The translations under genes were made by a program, and so were the position numbers. Below, piece by piece: positions 25,754 through 34,400 of a stretch of 64,000 nt of DNA. Under the pieces are notes generated by a model that was not told where the DNA came from, did not search any database, and saw only the letters and a list, made by a program, of their open reading frames with translations. Position 1 is the first letter of the stretch. Each line of letters starts with the position of its first letter. The stretch spans positions 124,001 to 188,000 of the forward strand of contig CP082844.1 in the NCBI GenBank assembly GCA_019930625.1, given 5' to 3'. This DNA comes from Nocardia asteroides (lineage in GTDB: Bacteria > Actinomycetota > Actinomycetes > Mycobacteriales > Mycobacteriaceae).

Positions 25754-26749
25754 CTAGTGCGTGGGCAGTTCCGGGATCCGGGTGGCGCGAACGTAGACCG
25801 TCTCACCGTCGGAAAGCCGCAGCGCTTCCGCGTCGCCACGAGTGACCTGCGCGGAGAACAGGTCACCGGTCGCGGCGTTGCGCAATTCCACACGCACCTC
25901 GAAACCGAGATGGACGACGCGCTCGACCGTCGCCCTGGTGACACCAGCGGAGTCCGCGGTGCCCTCGTGCTCGGCGAGCGCCATGCTGGGATCGCGGCCG
26001 ACGCGAATGTCGTGCGGCCTGACCAGATGTCCGTTGAGCCGGGCCACCGCGCCGAGGAACGACATGACGAAGTCGTTGGCGGGACGGTCGTACACGTCCT
26101 CCGGTGTGCCGATCTGCTCGATGCGCCCCTTGTTCATCACAGCGATCCGGTCGGCGACGTCGAGAGCCTCCTCTTGGTCGTGGGTGACCAGCACGGTGGT
26201 CACATGGACCTCCTCGTGCAGCCGGCGCAGCCAGGTGCGCAGGTCGGCACGAACCTTGGCGTCCAACGCCCCGAACGGCTCGTCCAGCAACAGCACCTGC
26301 GGATCGACGGCGAGCGCGCGGGCCAGCGCCATGCGCTGGCGCTGGCCACCCGACAACTGCGCCGGATAGCGGTGCTGGAAACCGTCCAGTCCCACGATGC
26401 CGAGCAATTCGTCGACGCGCTTGCTGATCTCGCTCTTGGGCCGCTTGCGGATCTTCAAGCCGAAGGCCACGTTGTCGCGCACGGTCATGTGCTTGAACGC
26501 CGCGTAGTGCTGGAACACGAAGCCGATGTCGCGCTTCTGCGGCGGCACCCGGGTGACATCGCGTCCGGCGATGGTGACCACACCGGAGTCCAGCGATTCC
26601 AGTCCGGCGATCGAGCGCAGCAGCGTCGACTTGCCCGAGCCCGAAGGCCCGAGCAGCGCGGTGAGCTCGCCGGAGGGGATGTCGATGGTGACGTCGTCGA
26701 GGGCCGCGAACGTGCCGTAGTTCTTGTTCGCGTTGGTCACGGTGATCAC
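25754..26749 (-). CDS. cysA: Sulfate ABC transporter ATP-binding protein CysA
   Basis: ATPase of the sulfate/thiosulfate importer, 331 residues. Walker A is GPSGSGKST, the signature LSGGQRQR, Walker [14 protein letters not shown], and the H-loop [11 protein letters not shown]-terminal TOBE domain follows, with [17 protein letters not shown]. The GTG start overlaps the cysW stop (GTGA), so translation is coupled. Last gene of the sbp-cysT-cysW-cysA operon, ending before a hairpin. Molybdate importers are similar but are excluded by the adjacent sulfate-binding protein and two distinct permeases. Confidence 0.95.
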   Translation of the reverse strand: MITVTNANKNYGTFAALDDVTIDIPSGELTALLGPSGSGKSTLLRSIAGLESLDSGVVTIAGRDVTRVPPQKRDIGFVFQHYAAFKHMTVRDNVAFGLKIRKRPKSEISKRVDELLGIVGLDGFQHRYPAQLSGGQRQRMALARALAVDPQVLLLDEPFGALDAKVRADLRTWLRRLHEEVHVTTVLVTHDQEEALDVADRIAVMNKGRIEQIGTPEDVYDRPANDFVMSFLGAVARLNGHLVRPHDIRVGRDPSMALAEHEGTADSAGVTRATVERVVHLGFEVRVELRNAATGDLFSAQVTRGDAEALRLSDGETVYVRATRIPELPTH

Positions 26750-27552
26750 TTTGCGTCCCGCTTACGTTCGAGGAGGGTCATCAGCAGAAGGGTGACGAGG
26801 GCGATGCCCATCAGCAAGGTCGCGGCGGAGTAGGCGCCGAAGGTGTTGTGGTCGTTGATGTAGCGGCCGTGCACCAGCAGCGTCAGGGTCTGTGACTTGC
26901 CCGGCAGCGCGGAGGACACCATGATCACGGCGCCGAACTCGCCGAGCGCGCGGGCCACGGTGAGCACCACGCCATAGGTCAGACCCCACCGGATCGCGGG
27001 AAGCGTGATCCGCCAGAACGTCTGCCATTTGGACGCACCCAGGGTGGCCGCGGCCTGCTCCTGGTCGTCGCCGATCTCGTGCAGCACCGGCTCGACCTCG
27101 CGCACCACGAACGGCAGTGTGACGAAGATGGTGGCGATCACCATGCCCGGCAGGTTGAAGATGACTTTGAAGCCCACCTCTTCCAAGCCGCCGAACCATC
27201 CGCCCGCGCCCCACAGCAGGATCAGCGAGACGCCGACCACCACGGGCGAGACCGCGAACGGCAGATCGACGATGCCCTGGACCAGATTGCGGCCCGGGAA
27301 TTTTCCGCGGACCAGCGCGAGCGCCGTCACGATGCCGAAGATCACGTTCACCGGTACGACGATCGCCACGATCAGGATGGACAGCTGAAACGCCGAGATC
27401 GCCGCGGGCGTGGTGATCGAGTCGACGAACGCGCCGGCGCCCCGCTCGAAGGTGCGCCACAGGATGATGACCAGCGGCAGGACCAGCAGCACGAACAGGT
27501 AGCCGAGCGCCACGGTCCGCAACGAGATGCGGGTGGAGGGAGACAGGTTCAT
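26746..27552 (-). CDS. cysW: Sulfate ABC transporter permease CysW
   Basis: Inner-membrane subunit, 268 residues and about six transmembrane helices. The first is [19 protein letters not shown]. The EAA loop that contacts CysA is visible as [20 protein letters not shown]. The region [19 protein letters not shown] is typical of CysW. It starts at 27552, overlapping the cysT stop by four bases, and forms the heterodimeric channel with CysT. Confidence 0.95.
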   Translation of the reverse strand: MNLSPSTRISLRTVALGYLFVLLVLPLVIILWRTFERGAGAFVDSITTPAAISAFQLSILIVAIVVPVNVIFGIVTALALVRGKFPGRNLVQGIVDLPFAVSPVVVGVSLILLWGAGGWFGGLEEVGFKVIFNLPGMVIATIFVTLPFVVREVEPVLHEIGDDQEQAAATLGASKWQTFWRITLPAIRWGLTYGVVLTVARALGEFGAVIMVSSALPGKSQTLTLLVHGRYINDHNTFGAYSAATLLMGIALVTLLLMTLLERKRDAK

Positions 27553-28442
27553 CGGGCCGCCTGTTCCTTGCGCGCACTTCGCTCGGCGAGCAGCCGCAGG
27601 ACCAGCAGCGTCGCGAACGAGATGGCCAGCAGCGCGACCGACACGGCCGCCGCGTTCACCGGCCGGTCGATCTCGATCTGCTTCTGGATGTACTGGGAGG
27701 CCATCTCGGTCTTGCGCGGAATCGCGCCGCCGATCAGCACCACCGAACCGTACTCACCGATCGCTCGGGCGAAGGCCAAGCCGCCACCGCTGATGATCGC
27801 GGGCGTCAGCGCGGGTAACACGATGGTGCGGAAGGTCGTCCAGTTGTTCGCACCCAGCGACAGGGCGGCCTGCTCGACCTCGCGGTCGGCCTCGATCAGG
27901 ACCGGCTGCACCGAGCGCACCACGAATGGCAGCGTGACGAACGCCAGCGCTACCACCAGGCCGGGCTGGGTGGCGTTGAGGTGGATGTCGATCGGGCTCT
28001 GCGGGCCGTACAGCGAGAGCAGCACGATGCTGGCGACGATGGTCGGCAGCGCGAACGGCAGGTCGATCAGCGCGTTGACCACACTTTTGCCCGGGAACTC
28101 GTCGCGGACCAGCACCCAGGCGATCAAGGTGCCCATCACCACGTTGATCAGCGCCACCACGACCGAGACCAGCACGGTGATGCGCAGCGAGTCCAGCGCG
28201 GCGGGCGCGGTGACGGCGTCGGCGAAGCCGGACCACCCGTCCTCGAAGCTGGTCACGGTGAGCGCCGCCAGCGGCAGCAGCACGATGATGCTCAGCCACA
28301 ACACCGCGGTGGCGATGCCGAGCGGGCCGACCGAGCCGGTCACGCGCAGCCAGGACCAGGTGAAACGGCGGTCCGGGCGCGCGGCGGCGGAGACGCCGGG
28401 ACCGGCTGCCCGCGCGGTCTCGGCGCTACTGCTCTTCATCAC
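27549..28442 (-). CDS. cysT: Sulfate ABC transporter permease CysT
   Basis: Inner-membrane subunit of 297 residues with about six helices, starting at IATAVLWLSIIVLLPLAALT. The EAA loop is AALSLGANNWTTFRTIVLPA, and GEYGSVVLIGGAIPRKTE is characteristic of CysT. A cytoplasmic N-terminus of about 40 residues precedes the first helix. The GTG at 28442 is immediately followed by ATG; either could start. It follows the binding-protein gene by 36 bp. Confidence 0.95.
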   Translation of the reverse strand: MMKSSSAETARAAGPGVSAAARPDRRFTWSWLRVTGSVGPLGIATAVLWLSIIVLLPLAALTVTSFEDGWSGFADAVTAPAALDSLRITVLVSVVVALINVVMGTLIAWVLVRDEFPGKSVVNALIDLPFALPTIVASIVLLSLYGPQSPIDIHLNATQPGLVVALAFVTLPFVVRSVQPVLIEADREVEQAALSLGANNWTTFRTIVLPALTPAIISGGGLAFARAIGEYGSVVLIGGAIPRKTEMASQYIQKQIEIDRPVNAAAVSVALLAISFATLLVLRLLAERSARKEQAAR

Positions 28443-28478
28443 AGTCGTCCAGTATCCCGTGTAACGGGGGTCACCCGG

Positions 28479-29525
28479 TCACTTGGTCGCGTTGTCATAG
28501 ATCACCGCGACCGAGCCGGTGTTCGCGGTGAACAGATCCTTGTCCACGGTCTTCCAGCCGCCGAGGTCGGCGATCGTCCACAGCTGCTGCGGCTTCGGGA
28601 AGTCCTTGGCGTAGTCGGCGGCGACCTTCGGGTCGACCGGACGGAAACCCGCCTCGGCCCAGGCCTTCTGGCCCTCGGGGGTGAACAGGAAGTCGCGGAA
28701 GGCGACGGCCTTCTGCTGGTTCTTGCTGTTCTTCAGCACCGCGACCGGGTTCTCGATCTTGAACGTGACCGGCGGGACGATGTGCTCGATCGGATCGCCG
28801 TTGCGCTCGGCGAAGATCGCCTCGTTCTCGTAGCTCAGCAGGACGTCACCGGTGCCCTGCAGGAAGGTCTCGGTCGCCTCGCGGCCGGACTTGGGCTGCA
28901 CCTTCACGTGCTCCTTGGATACCAGCTTGCTCAGGTAGTCCAGGCCCGCCTGCGGGTTCTTGCCGCCGTCGCTCTTGGCCGCGTACGGCGCGAGCAGGTT
29001 CCACTTCGCCGAACCGGAGCTGAAGGGGTTCGGGGTGACCACCTCGATGCCCGGCTTCAGCAGGTCATCCCAATCCTTGATGCCCTTCGGGTTGCCCTTG
29101 CGCACGACGATGGCGACCACCGATCCGAACGGGATCCCTTTGGTGGCGTCGGCGTTCCAGCTCGCGTCCACCAGGCCCGCGTCGACCAGGCGGGTGATGT
29201 CCGGCTCGACCGAGAAGTTGACGACGTCGGCCTCCGCGCCGTCCTTCACCTTGCGGGACTGGTCGCCGGAGGCGCCGTAGGACTGCTGGATCTGGACGCC
29301 CTTACCCTGCTCGGTCTTGTTGAACTCGGGGACCACCTTGTCGAAGCCGGGCTTCGGCACGGCATAGGCGTAGAGGTTGAGGGTGCCGCCGCTGCCGTCG
29401 GAGTCGCCGCCCCCGACCGTGTCGCTCGCTCCGCCGCCGCACGCGGTTAGCGCGACCGCCGCGAGTGCGGCGAAGGCAACGGCGCTGTAGCGTCGACGCG
29501 GCGAAAGCCAGGATTTGCGAGCCAT
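28479..29525 (-). CDS. Sulfate-binding lipoprotein (SubI/CysP/Sbp family)
   Basis: Extracytoplasmic solute-binding protein for sulfate (possibly thiosulfate), 348 residues. A lipoprotein signal peptide (KSWLSPRRRYSAVAFAALAA) leads into lipobox LTACGG, and the mature protein has the family's LLNVSYD-like strand replaced by LNLYAYAVPKPGFDKVV. Later conserved blocks are SGDQSRKV, VTPNPFSSGSAKWN and GTGDVLLSYENEA. ATG at 29525 is chosen to place the signal peptide at the N-terminus. First structural gene of the operon; a candidate leader peptide and hairpins precede it. Confidence 0.94.
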   Translation of the reverse strand: MARKSWLSPRRRYSAVAFAALAAVALTACGGGASDTVGGGDSDGSGGTLNLYAYAVPKPGFDKVVPEFNKTEQGKGVQIQQSYGASGDQSRKVKDGAEADVVNFSVEPDITRLVDAGLVDASWNADATKGIPFGSVVAIVVRKGNPKGIKDWDDLLKPGIEVVTPNPFSSGSAKWNLLAPYAAKSDGGKNPQAGLDYLSKLVSKEHVKVQPKSGREATETFLQGTGDVLLSYENEAIFAERNGDPIEHIVPPVTFKIENPVAVLKNSKNQQKAVAFRDFLFTPEGQKAWAEAGFRPVDPKVAADYAKDFPKPQQLWTIADLGGWKTVDKDLFTANTGSVAVIYDNATK

Positions 29526-29580
29526 CGGGGTGGACCTTTCTTGCGGACCGCCAGTTGTCCGGTAAAACATCGGTGGCGGC

Positions 29581-29653
29581 GACAAATGGTGTTGTCAGTA
29601 GACCTGCCGGAAAGCGATCCGGCAGTGGCGCGGCTAGCGGCCCGTGAGGGCCG
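29581..29653 (-). promoter_or_regulatory. Three hairpins between candidate leader and sulfate-binding gene
   Basis: Three perfect stems lie in series: CGGCCC-GTGA-GGGCCG (29638-29653), CTGCCGGA-N6-TCCGGCAG (29604-29625) and GACAA-N6-TTGTC (29581-29596). They lie in the untranslated stretch between the leader ORF stop (29726) and the gene start (29525), as expected for attenuation or mRNA-stability structures. Confidence 0.45.
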
Positions 29654-29725
29654 AAGGTGGGGCACATCTGCACAAAGCGCGCCAGTCCACTGGGAAAACG
29701 AGACGCGGACGTGCCCGGTCGCCGA

Positions 29726-29815
29726 TCAGCGACAGTAGACGTCCGCGACCGCGAGATCACCGACAGCAATCAACGCCAATTCATGGCGGACCTGCGGGAC
29801 GGCGCTCGAAGACAC
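29726..29815 (-). CDS. Candidate leader peptide of the sulfate transporter operon
   Basis: A 29-codon ORF starting GTG at 29815 and ending ...DVYCR then TGA, so a Cys codon sits two codons from the stop. TACAGT lies six bases before the GTG, placing a transcription start on the GTG itself, as for the sir leader; there is no ribosome binding site. Codons are GC-biased at third positions. It does not carry the ARRHVD motif, so it is not certainly the same class. The remainder of the 29526-30045 gap shows only weak ORFs. Confidence 0.4.
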   Translation of the reverse strand: MSSSAVPQVRHELALIAVGDLAVADVYCR

Positions 29816-30045
29816 GGGCAAACTGTAGCAGAGCGAACGGCCGCGTTCGAATCGAAGAGTGCCAGCAAGAGGGGTGTTTCATCCCATGACCACCGCTCCG
29901 GATGGCGTACGCGTCCGGCTCCCGGGGGTCGGTACCTGCGCCTGGGAGCACTGCGCCGACCGCATCGCCCTGGTTACCTCGCGGTCGTTCGCCATGGGGA
30001 GACGTGGTGCGGCACACGTCCGGCGACTGCCGCGAACGTTACCCG

Positions 30046-30123
30046 TCAGCGTGTGATCAACCAGGCGACCACGAGAAGCACGAGCAGAGCGACGAGGGCG
30101 AGCTGAACCCGCGAACGAGGCAT
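30046..30123 (-). CDS. Tiny membrane peptide (25 aa), coupled to upstream gene
   Basis: MPRSRVQLALVALLVLLVVA followed by WLITR: a single transmembrane helix flanked by basic residues. Its ATG overlaps the TGA of the 92-residue membrane protein (TGATG), which implies translational coupling. Codons are GC-biased. I cannot name a family. It could be an assembly partner or regulator of the neighbouring membrane protein. Confidence 0.5.
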   Translation of the reverse strand: MPRSRVQLALVALLVLLVVAWLITR

Positions 30124-30401
30124 CAGCGCGCCCCGCTCTGCACGGGTGTGCGGTCCTCGGCGACCTGCTCGGATTCGAGCATCACCGCCGCGCCTGCCGG
30201 GGCGGGCCGCACCGGTGCCGCGTGGGCGGCATACCGGCGATCCAGCATGCGCAGTACCGCGCGCAGCACGCGATCGAGCCCGTAGGCGATGGCGAAGCTG
30301 ATCGGGACCATGCCCACGAGGACCACGAGGAACTGCGGAATGAACGGCAGACCCGCGACCCACAGCTCGAAGCCGTCCCACCATCCTGCGATGCGATGCA
30401 C
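30123..30401 (-). CDS. Small membrane protein (92 aa), Rv2401A-like position
   Basis: MHRIAGWWDGFELWVAGLPF leads into one or two hydrophobic helices (FIPQFLVVLVGMVPISFAIA), an amphipathic Arg-rich segment (LDRVLRAVLRMLDRRY) and a polar tail. It starts with GTG and has GGAG close upstream. It sits divergently beside the GH15 trehalase gene, in the position of the small membrane gene Rv2401A next to Rv2402 in M. tuberculosis; orthology is inferred from position and length. Function unknown. Confidence 0.75.
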   Translation of the reverse strand: MHRIAGWWDGFELWVAGLPFIPQFLVVLVGMVPISFAIAYGLDRVLRAVLRMLDRRYAAHAAPVRPAPAGAAVMLESEQVAEDRTPVQSGAR

Positions 30402-30512
30402 GGCTCCAGCCTAGTGGGTTCGCCGGCCGGTCCGCCGCGACCGTCGGCCACGGCGGCGGACTCGGCGAACCGAGCGGTGGACGCGGAGCGCGCATCGGCC
30501 CGAAGATGGGGT

Positions 30513-32495
30513 ATGGCGTCCACCGATGACCTCACCCTCAACGACTCCGACGGCCTGCCGACGAGCTTGTCCGAGCCGCACCGCAACGGCGCCTACCCGC
30601 CGATCGACGACTACGCCTTCCTGTCGGACTGCGAGACCAGTTGCCTGATCGCCAGCAACGGCGCGGTGGAATGGATGTGTGTGCCGCGACCTGATTCACC
30701 GAGTGTCTTCGGGGCGATCCTGGATCGCAGCGCCGGCCACTTCCGGATCGGACCGTACGGCGTCAACGTGCCCGCCGCCCGCCGCTACCTGCCCGGCGGA
30801 ATGATCTTGGAGACCACCTGGCAGACCGGCTCCGGCTGGCTCATCGTGCGTGACGCGCTGGTGCTCGGGAGCTGGCACAACAACGATCAGCGCAGCAAGA
30901 CCCATCGGCGCACCCCGATGGACTGGGATGCCGAGCACCTGCTGCTGCGCACGGTGAAATGCGTGAACGGCACCGTGGAGCTGGAGATGAGCTGCGAGCC
31001 CGCGTTCGACTACCACCGGGCCACGGCCCGCTGGGAGTACACCGGCAAGGTGTACGAGGAGGCGACCGCGGTGCGCAGCGACGATCCGAGCGCGGGCCCG
31101 ACGCTGGTGCTCACCACGGATCTGCGCCTCGGTCTCGAAGGGCGGGAGGCGCGCGCCCGCACCAGGATGAAGGAGGGCGACGAGGTCTTCGTCGCGCTCA
31201 CCTGGTCGGAACTGCCCGCGCCGCGCACCTTCGAGGAGGCCGCGAGCAAGATGTGGCAGACCACCGAATGCTGGCGCCAGTGGATCACGCTCGGCAAGTT
31301 CCCCGACCACCCGTGGCGCAATTACCTGCAGCGCAGCGCGCTCACCCTCAAGGGACTCACCTACGCGCCGACCGGCGCCCTGATGGCGGCGCCGACCACC
31401 TCCCTGCCGGAAACGCCTCGCGGCGAACGGAACTGGGACTATCGCTACACCTGGGTGCGGGATTCCAGTTTCGCGCTGTGGGGTCTGTACACGCTCGGCC
31501 TGGACCGGGAGGCCGACGACTTCTTCGCCTTCCTCAACGACGCGACCACCGGCGAGAACGGCCAGCGCGTTCCGCTGCAGGTGCTCTACGGCATCGGCGG
31601 CGAACGGCAACTCGACGAACTCAGCCTCGACCATTTGGGCGGCTACGACCACTCGCGGCCGGTGCGCATCGGCAACAACGCCTACAACCAGGACCAGCAC
31701 GACATCTGGGGCACCATGCTCGACGCGGTGTACCTGCACGTGAAGTCGCGCCAGCAGGTGCCGGAGACCTTGTGGCCGCTGCTGGTCCGCCAGGTGCACG
31801 CCGCCATCGAGCATTGGCAGGAGCCCGACCGGGGCATCTGGGAGGTGCGCGGCGAGCCGCAGCACTTCACCTCGTCCAAGGTGATGTGCTGGGTGGCGCT
31901 GGACCGCGGCGCGAAACTCGCCGAACTGCACGGTCAGTACGAGCACGCCGGAGAGTGGTACGCCATCGCGGAGGAGATCAAGGCCGACGTCCTGGCCAAC
32001 GGCGTCAACTCCGAAGGCGTGTTCACCCAGGTCTACGGTGGCGACACGCTGGACGCCTCACTGCTGCTGGTGGTGCTCACCCGCTTCCTTCCGCCCGAGG
32101 ACGACCGGGTGCGCTCCACCGTGCTGGCGATCGCCGACCGCCTCACCGAGAACGGCTTGGTGCTGCGGTATCGGACCGAGACCACCGACGACGGTTTGAG
32201 CGGTGAGGAAGGCGCGTTCACGATCTGCTCGTTCTGGCTGGTCTCCGCGCTGGTGGAGATCGGCGAGATCCAGCGGGCGCGGCACCTGTGCGAGCGACTG
32301 CTCGGCTTCGCCAGCCCGCTGCGGCTGTACGCCGAGGAGATCGATCCGCGCAGTGGCCGCCACCTCGGCAATTTCCCCCAAGCGTTCACCCACCTGGCGC
32401 TGATCAACGCCGTGACCCACGTGATCCGCGCCGAGGGTTCCGGGCACGCGGGCCGGTTCCAGCCCGCGCACACGCCACAGGGCCATCCGGTCTGA
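30513..32495 (+). CDS. Glycoside hydrolase family 15 protein, probable trehalase
   Basis: 660 residues. An N-terminal beta-sandwich (IDDYAFLSDCETSCLIASNG, then VEWMCVPRPDSPSVF) is followed by the (alpha/alpha)6 barrel of GH15. Likely catalytic acids are E448 in VRGEPQHF and E565/E566 in SGEEGAFTICSFW. The close relative in the same genomic position in mycobacteria (Rv2402) is a trehalase, so hydrolysis of trehalose is the best guess; glucoamylase or other glucan activity is possible. No signal peptide: cytoplasmic. ATG at 30513 follows a GATGGGG stretch; the longer frame upstream lacks conservation-like sequence. Confidence 0.92.
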   Translation: MASTDDLTLNDSDGLPTSLSEPHRNGAYPPIDDYAFLSDCETSCLIASNGAVEWMCVPRPDSPSVFGAILDRSAGHFRIGPYGVNVPAARRYLPGGMILETTWQTGSGWLIVRDALVLGSWHNNDQRSKTHRRTPMDWDAEHLLLRTVKCVNGTVELEMSCEPAFDYHRATARWEYTGKVYEEATAVRSDDPSAGPTLVLTTDLRLGLEGREARARTRMKEGDEVFVALTWSELPAPRTFEEAASKMWQTTECWRQWITLGKFPDHPWRNYLQRSALTLKGLTYAPTGALMAAPTTSLPETPRGERNWDYRYTWVRDSSFALWGLYTLGLDREADDFFAFLNDATTGENGQRVPLQVLYGIGGERQLDELSLDHLGGYDHSRPVRIGNNAYNQDQHDIWGTMLDAVYLHVKSRQQVPETLWPLLVRQVHAAIEHWQEPDRGIWEVRGEPQHFTSSKVMCWVALDRGAKLAELHGQYEHAGEWYAIAEEIKADVLANGVNSEGVFTQVYGGDTLDASLLLVVLTRFLPPEDDRVRSTVLAIADRLTENGLVLRYRTETTDDGLSGEEGAFTICSFWLVSALVEIGEIQRARHLCERLLGFASPLRLYAEEIDPRSGRHLGNFPQAFTHLALINAVTHVIRAEGSGHAGRFQPAHTPQGHPV

Positions 32496-32513
32496 CCCGG
32501 CCGCGGCAACGTT

Positions 32514-34319
32514 TCAGGCGGGAGCCAGTCCGTCGGCCTCCTCGCGCAGCACCCGCAATCTGCCCAGCCGCGCCTCGAGGTCGGCGATCCGCTCCGGCCT
32601 GCGATCGCCGTACTTCCCGTAGTTCTCCTCGGCCAACCGCAGTGCGTCGTCCGCGCCGCGGGAGACCTCGGTCGCGATGTCGGTGAAGTGGTCGCGCAGG
32701 ACCCGCTGCATGGCGCGCAGACGGTTGCGCGACTCCTTGCCGACCTGGAAGATCACGTCGTCCATCAGGCGGGCGACCGCCACCTTGGCCTCGGCCCGGC
32801 GGCGCAGTTTGCGATTCTTGCGGTCGTCCCAGAGCGCGTTGACGCCCAGCAGCACGCCCGCGCCCGCCGAGTACCAGTTGACCAGCGACATGCCCAGCAG
32901 ACTGGTGGCCAGACCCACCATCAGGATGCCGCCGTAGGAGCCGCGCAGACCGGTCAGGAACTGCTGGGTCACGCCGGCTTTCGCGCTCTCCAGCGGCTCC
33001 AGCGGTTGCACCGCTTCGAGCACCTCACCAGGGTTGGCCAAGCGCAGGTCCGGTAGCGGAGCGGCCCGGTTGTCGGCCGGGAACTTCGCGGCCACCTGTT
33101 CGCACAACTCCATCGAGCGGTAGTGCGCCACGGCGAAGTTCTCCTCGACCGCCTCGCAGATGCGCGCGTCCAGATCGGCGCCGAACTCCTTCCACCGGCG
33201 TGCCGGATCGGTCTGCGCGATCTCGGCCTCGGCGTCGCGGATCAGGCTGCGCAACCGATGGCGCAGATCGTGCTCGATGTCGGCCATCAACTCCGTCGCG
33301 CCGTCGACCAAGGTGACCTGCCAGTTCGCGGTGCGCTGGCGCAATTGGTCGGCCTCGTCGCGGGCCCGCACGAGCTGGTCGGTGATCTCGGCGCGCCGCC
33401 GCGGATCGCGCAGCGCCTCGGCCTCGGTGCGTAGCGTCAGCGCGAGATGGTCACAGACCAGGCGGATGTCCTGGACGGCGGCCTCCAGCGCCACCGCGTC
33501 GGCGCGAGCCACCACGTAGTCGCGCAGGTGATCGATCAGCTGCGGCACGCCGGATTCGATGTCGCGCTGGTAGTCACCGGTCATCCCGGCTTGCCGGTGC
33601 AGCTCGGCCGACACCGGCGCCACGGCGAAACCGAGCCCCGCCGAGTCGAGCAGTTCCCGGTTGCGCTGCTGGATGTGCGACCAGTGCGAGAAGACGTCGA
33701 TCTTGTTCAGCACGCAGACCACCGTCGGGCAGATCTGCTGGATGCGCTGCAATTCGGCGATCTGTTCCATGGTCAGCTCGGCGCCGGCGTCGCCGACGTA
33801 GAGCACGGCGTCGGCCGCCGCGATCATCGACCAGGTGGTGCGGTTGTCGCCCAGCGCACCCGGTGCGTCCATGACCACGACACCGTCGGCGAGCAAGGGG
33901 CTCGGCTGGGTGAACTCGGCGCGCACGACACCCTGGGCGGCCAGCGCCGGGCCGGGATCGAGCGGGTCCACCGACTGACGTTCGGTGCGACCGTACTCGG
34001 TCTGCCGCACCAGCGTCGCCGTCGGCTCCGGGCCGTACTCGACGATCACCGGGACGCTCAGATCGCTGTTCGTCGCACTGACCGAGGCACCGACCAGGCT
34101 GTTGACCAGCGTGCTCATGCCGTTCTTCGGATGGCCGACGACCACGAGCCGTACCCGGGGATCGCTCACCCTGGCGCGGACCATGCTCAGTCGGCTGCCG
34201 AGGTCGTCGCGTCCCGCGGATCGGGCCGTCTCCCGCAGCTCGTCGAGGATTCGGATGAGCGGGGCCATCGCGTCCGGATGTTTCACCGTCGCAGCCTTCA
34301 GCCCGGCAGCGGCAGCCAA
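32514..34319 (-). CDS. Dynamin-like GTPase with altered P-loop (IniA/IniC-like)
   Basis: 601 residues. An N-terminal helical stretch is followed by a GTPase domain with G1 GHPKNGMST (62-70), G3 DAPG (151-154) and G4 NKID (205-208). The invariant lysine of GxxxxGK[ST] is Met at position 68 (ATG codon confirmed in the sequence). Long helical stalk regions follow, with a hydrophobic hairpin near 450-490 (GGILMVGLATSLLGMSLVNW) that should bind membrane. The layout resembles bacterial dynamin-like proteins such as mycobacterial IniA/IniC, which act in membrane repair and tolerance to cell-wall stress. TTG at 34319 has AAGGAGG close upstream; internal starts are possible. It follows a Pro/Gly-rich protein gene by 81 bp. 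Confidence 0.85.
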   Translation of the reverse strand: MAAAAGLKAATVKHPDAMAPLIRILDELRETARSAGRDDLGSRLSMVRARVSDPRVRLVVVGHPKNGMSTLVNSLVGASVSATNSDLSVPVIVEYGPEPTATLVRQTEYGRTERQSVDPLDPGPALAAQGVVRAEFTQPSPLLADGVVVMDAPGALGDNRTTWSMIAAADAVLYVGDAGAELTMEQIAELQRIQQICPTVVCVLNKIDVFSHWSHIQQRNRELLDSAGLGFAVAPVSAELHRQAGMTGDYQRDIESGVPQLIDHLRDYVVARADAVALEAAVQDIRLVCDHLALTLRTEAEALRDPRRRAEITDQLVRARDEADQLRQRTANWQVTLVDGATELMADIEHDLRHRLRSLIRDAEAEIAQTDPARRWKEFGADLDARICEAVEENFAVAHYRSMELCEQVAAKFPADNRAAPLPDLRLANPGEVLEAVQPLEPLESAKAGVTQQFLTGLRGSYGGILMVGLATSLLGMSLVNWYSAGAGVLLGVNALWDDRKNRKLRRRAEAKVAVARLMDDVIFQVGKESRNRLRAMQRVLRDHFTDIATEVSRGADDALRLAEENYGKYGDRRPERIADLEARLGRLRVLREEADGLAPA

Positions 34320-34400
34320 CCCTCCTCCTTACTCTCGGTGACTCTCGTTCTGGTACCCCCTGCGGATGCTCCGCAGTCCTCGAAAACGCCTGCGCCCCGA

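Noticed and set aside
29886..30056. Plus-strand ORF of 56 codons with two cysteines (VGTCAWEHC)
   Set aside because: First half has some codon bias, but the ribosome binding site is distant, bias fades in the second half, and I recognise no family. Not enough to call a gene.
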